DNA of 64,000 nucleotides from Glutamicibacter uratoxydans (GTDB lineage: Bacteria > Actinomycetota > Actinomycetes > Actinomycetales > Micrococcaceae): the NCBI RefSeq assembly GCF_006539925.1, contig NZ_BJNY01000014.1, positions 1 to 64,000 of the forward strand, given 5' to 3'. The number at the start of each line of letters is the position of its first letter. Position 1 is the stretch's first letter. The translations under genes and the position numbers were made by a program. Positions 63,558-64,000 of the stretch are shown here, piece by piece. The notes under the pieces are model-generated. The model saw nothing but the letters and a program-made list of their open reading frames with translations, was not told where the DNA came from and ran no database searches.

Positions 63558-64000
63558 TGAGACTTGGATTTATCCTGCGCGAAGCGGTCAAGGGGCTGCG
63601 CCAGAACGTCGTCATGGTCGTTTCAGTCGTACTTGTAACCTTCGTTTCTTTGACATTCGTCGGGGCCGCGGCCTTGCTGCAGCTTCAAATCAACCAGATG
63701 AAGGGCTACTGGTATGACCGCATGGAAGTAGCGGTCTATCTGTGCGACGACACCAGTGCGGCCACAAATTGCGCGGGGAAAGAAGTTACCGAGCAACAGC
63801 GCAACGACATCAAGTCGCTTCTAGAGTCTGAGCAGTTAAAGCCTTACATCAAAGAAATTGCTTACGAGTCCAAAGACCAGGCCTACAAGAATTTCCTAGA
63901 TCAGTACAAGAATTCTTCTCTGGTCGACCAGGTTAAGCCTGATCAGTTGCCTGAGTCCTTCCGAGTTGCCCTTGTCGATCCTGAAAAGTATCAGGTGATC
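63557..64000 (+). CDS. ftsX: cell-division protein FtsX (3' partial)
   Basis: 148 codons are visible, running off the window. The GTG start shares a base with the ftsE stop (TAGTG). Residues ~1-20 are cytoplasmic (RLGFILREAVKGLRQN), the first membrane helix is ~20-43 (VVMVVSVVLVTFVSLTFVGA) and the large extracellular loop follows, which in relatives contacts the hydrolase partner. Two cysteines (YLCDD and NCAG) lie in the loop and could form a disulfide. Confidence 0.95.
   Translation, partial: MRLGFILREAVKGLRQNVVMVVSVVLVTFVSLTFVGAAALLQLQINQMKGYWYDRMEVAVYLCDDTSAATNCAGKEVTEQQRNDIKSLLESEQLKPYIKEIAYESKDQAYKNFLDQYKNSSLVDQVKPDQLPESFRVALVDPEKYQVI

Overview
The window looks like a chromosomal segment of a high-GC Gram-positive bacterium, most likely a Micrococcaceae member of the Arthrobacter/Glutamicibacter type. 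This is an inference. It rests on gene order matching mycobacterial blocks (the Rv1691-Rv1713 set, the Rv1827-Rv1830 set and the Rv2176-Rv2187 neighbourhood), a WhiB1-type regulator, a GarA-type FHA protein, a class II DAHP synthase, frequent GTG/TTG starts and TANNNT -10 boxes placed directly before start codons. Nothing suggests a plasmid, prophage, insertion sequence or CRISPR array.

Layout. Bases 1-10064 (+) carry a TPR protein (5' end missing), a HAD phosphatase, a 66-residue linker gene, tlyA, NAD kinase, recN, pyrG, a Nudix hydrolase, xerD and a second Nudix hydrolase. Bases 10042-10820 (-) hold a DUF2975 membrane protein with a small Xre regulator. Bases 10957-17365 form a complete methylcitrate (propionate) locus: GntR regulator-prpD-prpB-prpC on the minus strand, and prpE divergently on the plus strand. 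A VIT-type metal transporter follows. Bases 18146-22082 hold a CitB/DcuR-type response regulator, its sensor kinase and a divergent DctA-type C4-dicarboxylate transporter. Bases 22172-29979 carry a cytidine deaminase, parA-scpA-scpB, a 23S/16S pseudouridine synthase, tyrA, cmk, der and tRNA-Pro(GGG).

Bases 30062-35384 are accessory: a PhzF-like protein, an ABC-F protein with a leader containing two upstream reading frames, an aromatic-ring FAD monooxygenase, a small cysteine-containing reading frame and a DUF488 protein. Bases 35618-38263 hold garA, ftsR-like merR, a DUF151 nuclease and a second merR. A convergent ParA-like ATPase, pyruvate carboxylase, an unknown 179-residue protein and a long-chain acyl-CoA ligase follow. 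Next come a membrane protein with an esterase, an acyltransferase, class II DAHP synthase, a PASTA serine/threonine kinase, whiB1 and a small membrane protein.

Bases 52600-61277 hold a large FHA/FtsK-like ATPase and, divergently, a compact Tad (type IVb pilus) operon. Local base composition here is visibly lower in GC than in the pyc region. The window ends with prfB-ftsE-ftsX, with ftsX running off the end.

Together the genes cover core housekeeping (segregation, translation, CTP and dCMP supply, aromatic amino acids, anaplerosis) and organic-acid use (propionate, C4-dicarboxylates, hydroxybenzoate-like aromatics), plus surface structures. The most interesting regulatory signals are the nested upstream reading frames before the ABC-F gene, several predicted leaderless transcripts, paired GntR-type operators at prp, a 23-bp palindrome before pyc, and inverted DnaA-box sequences between the FtsK-like gene and the Tad operon.
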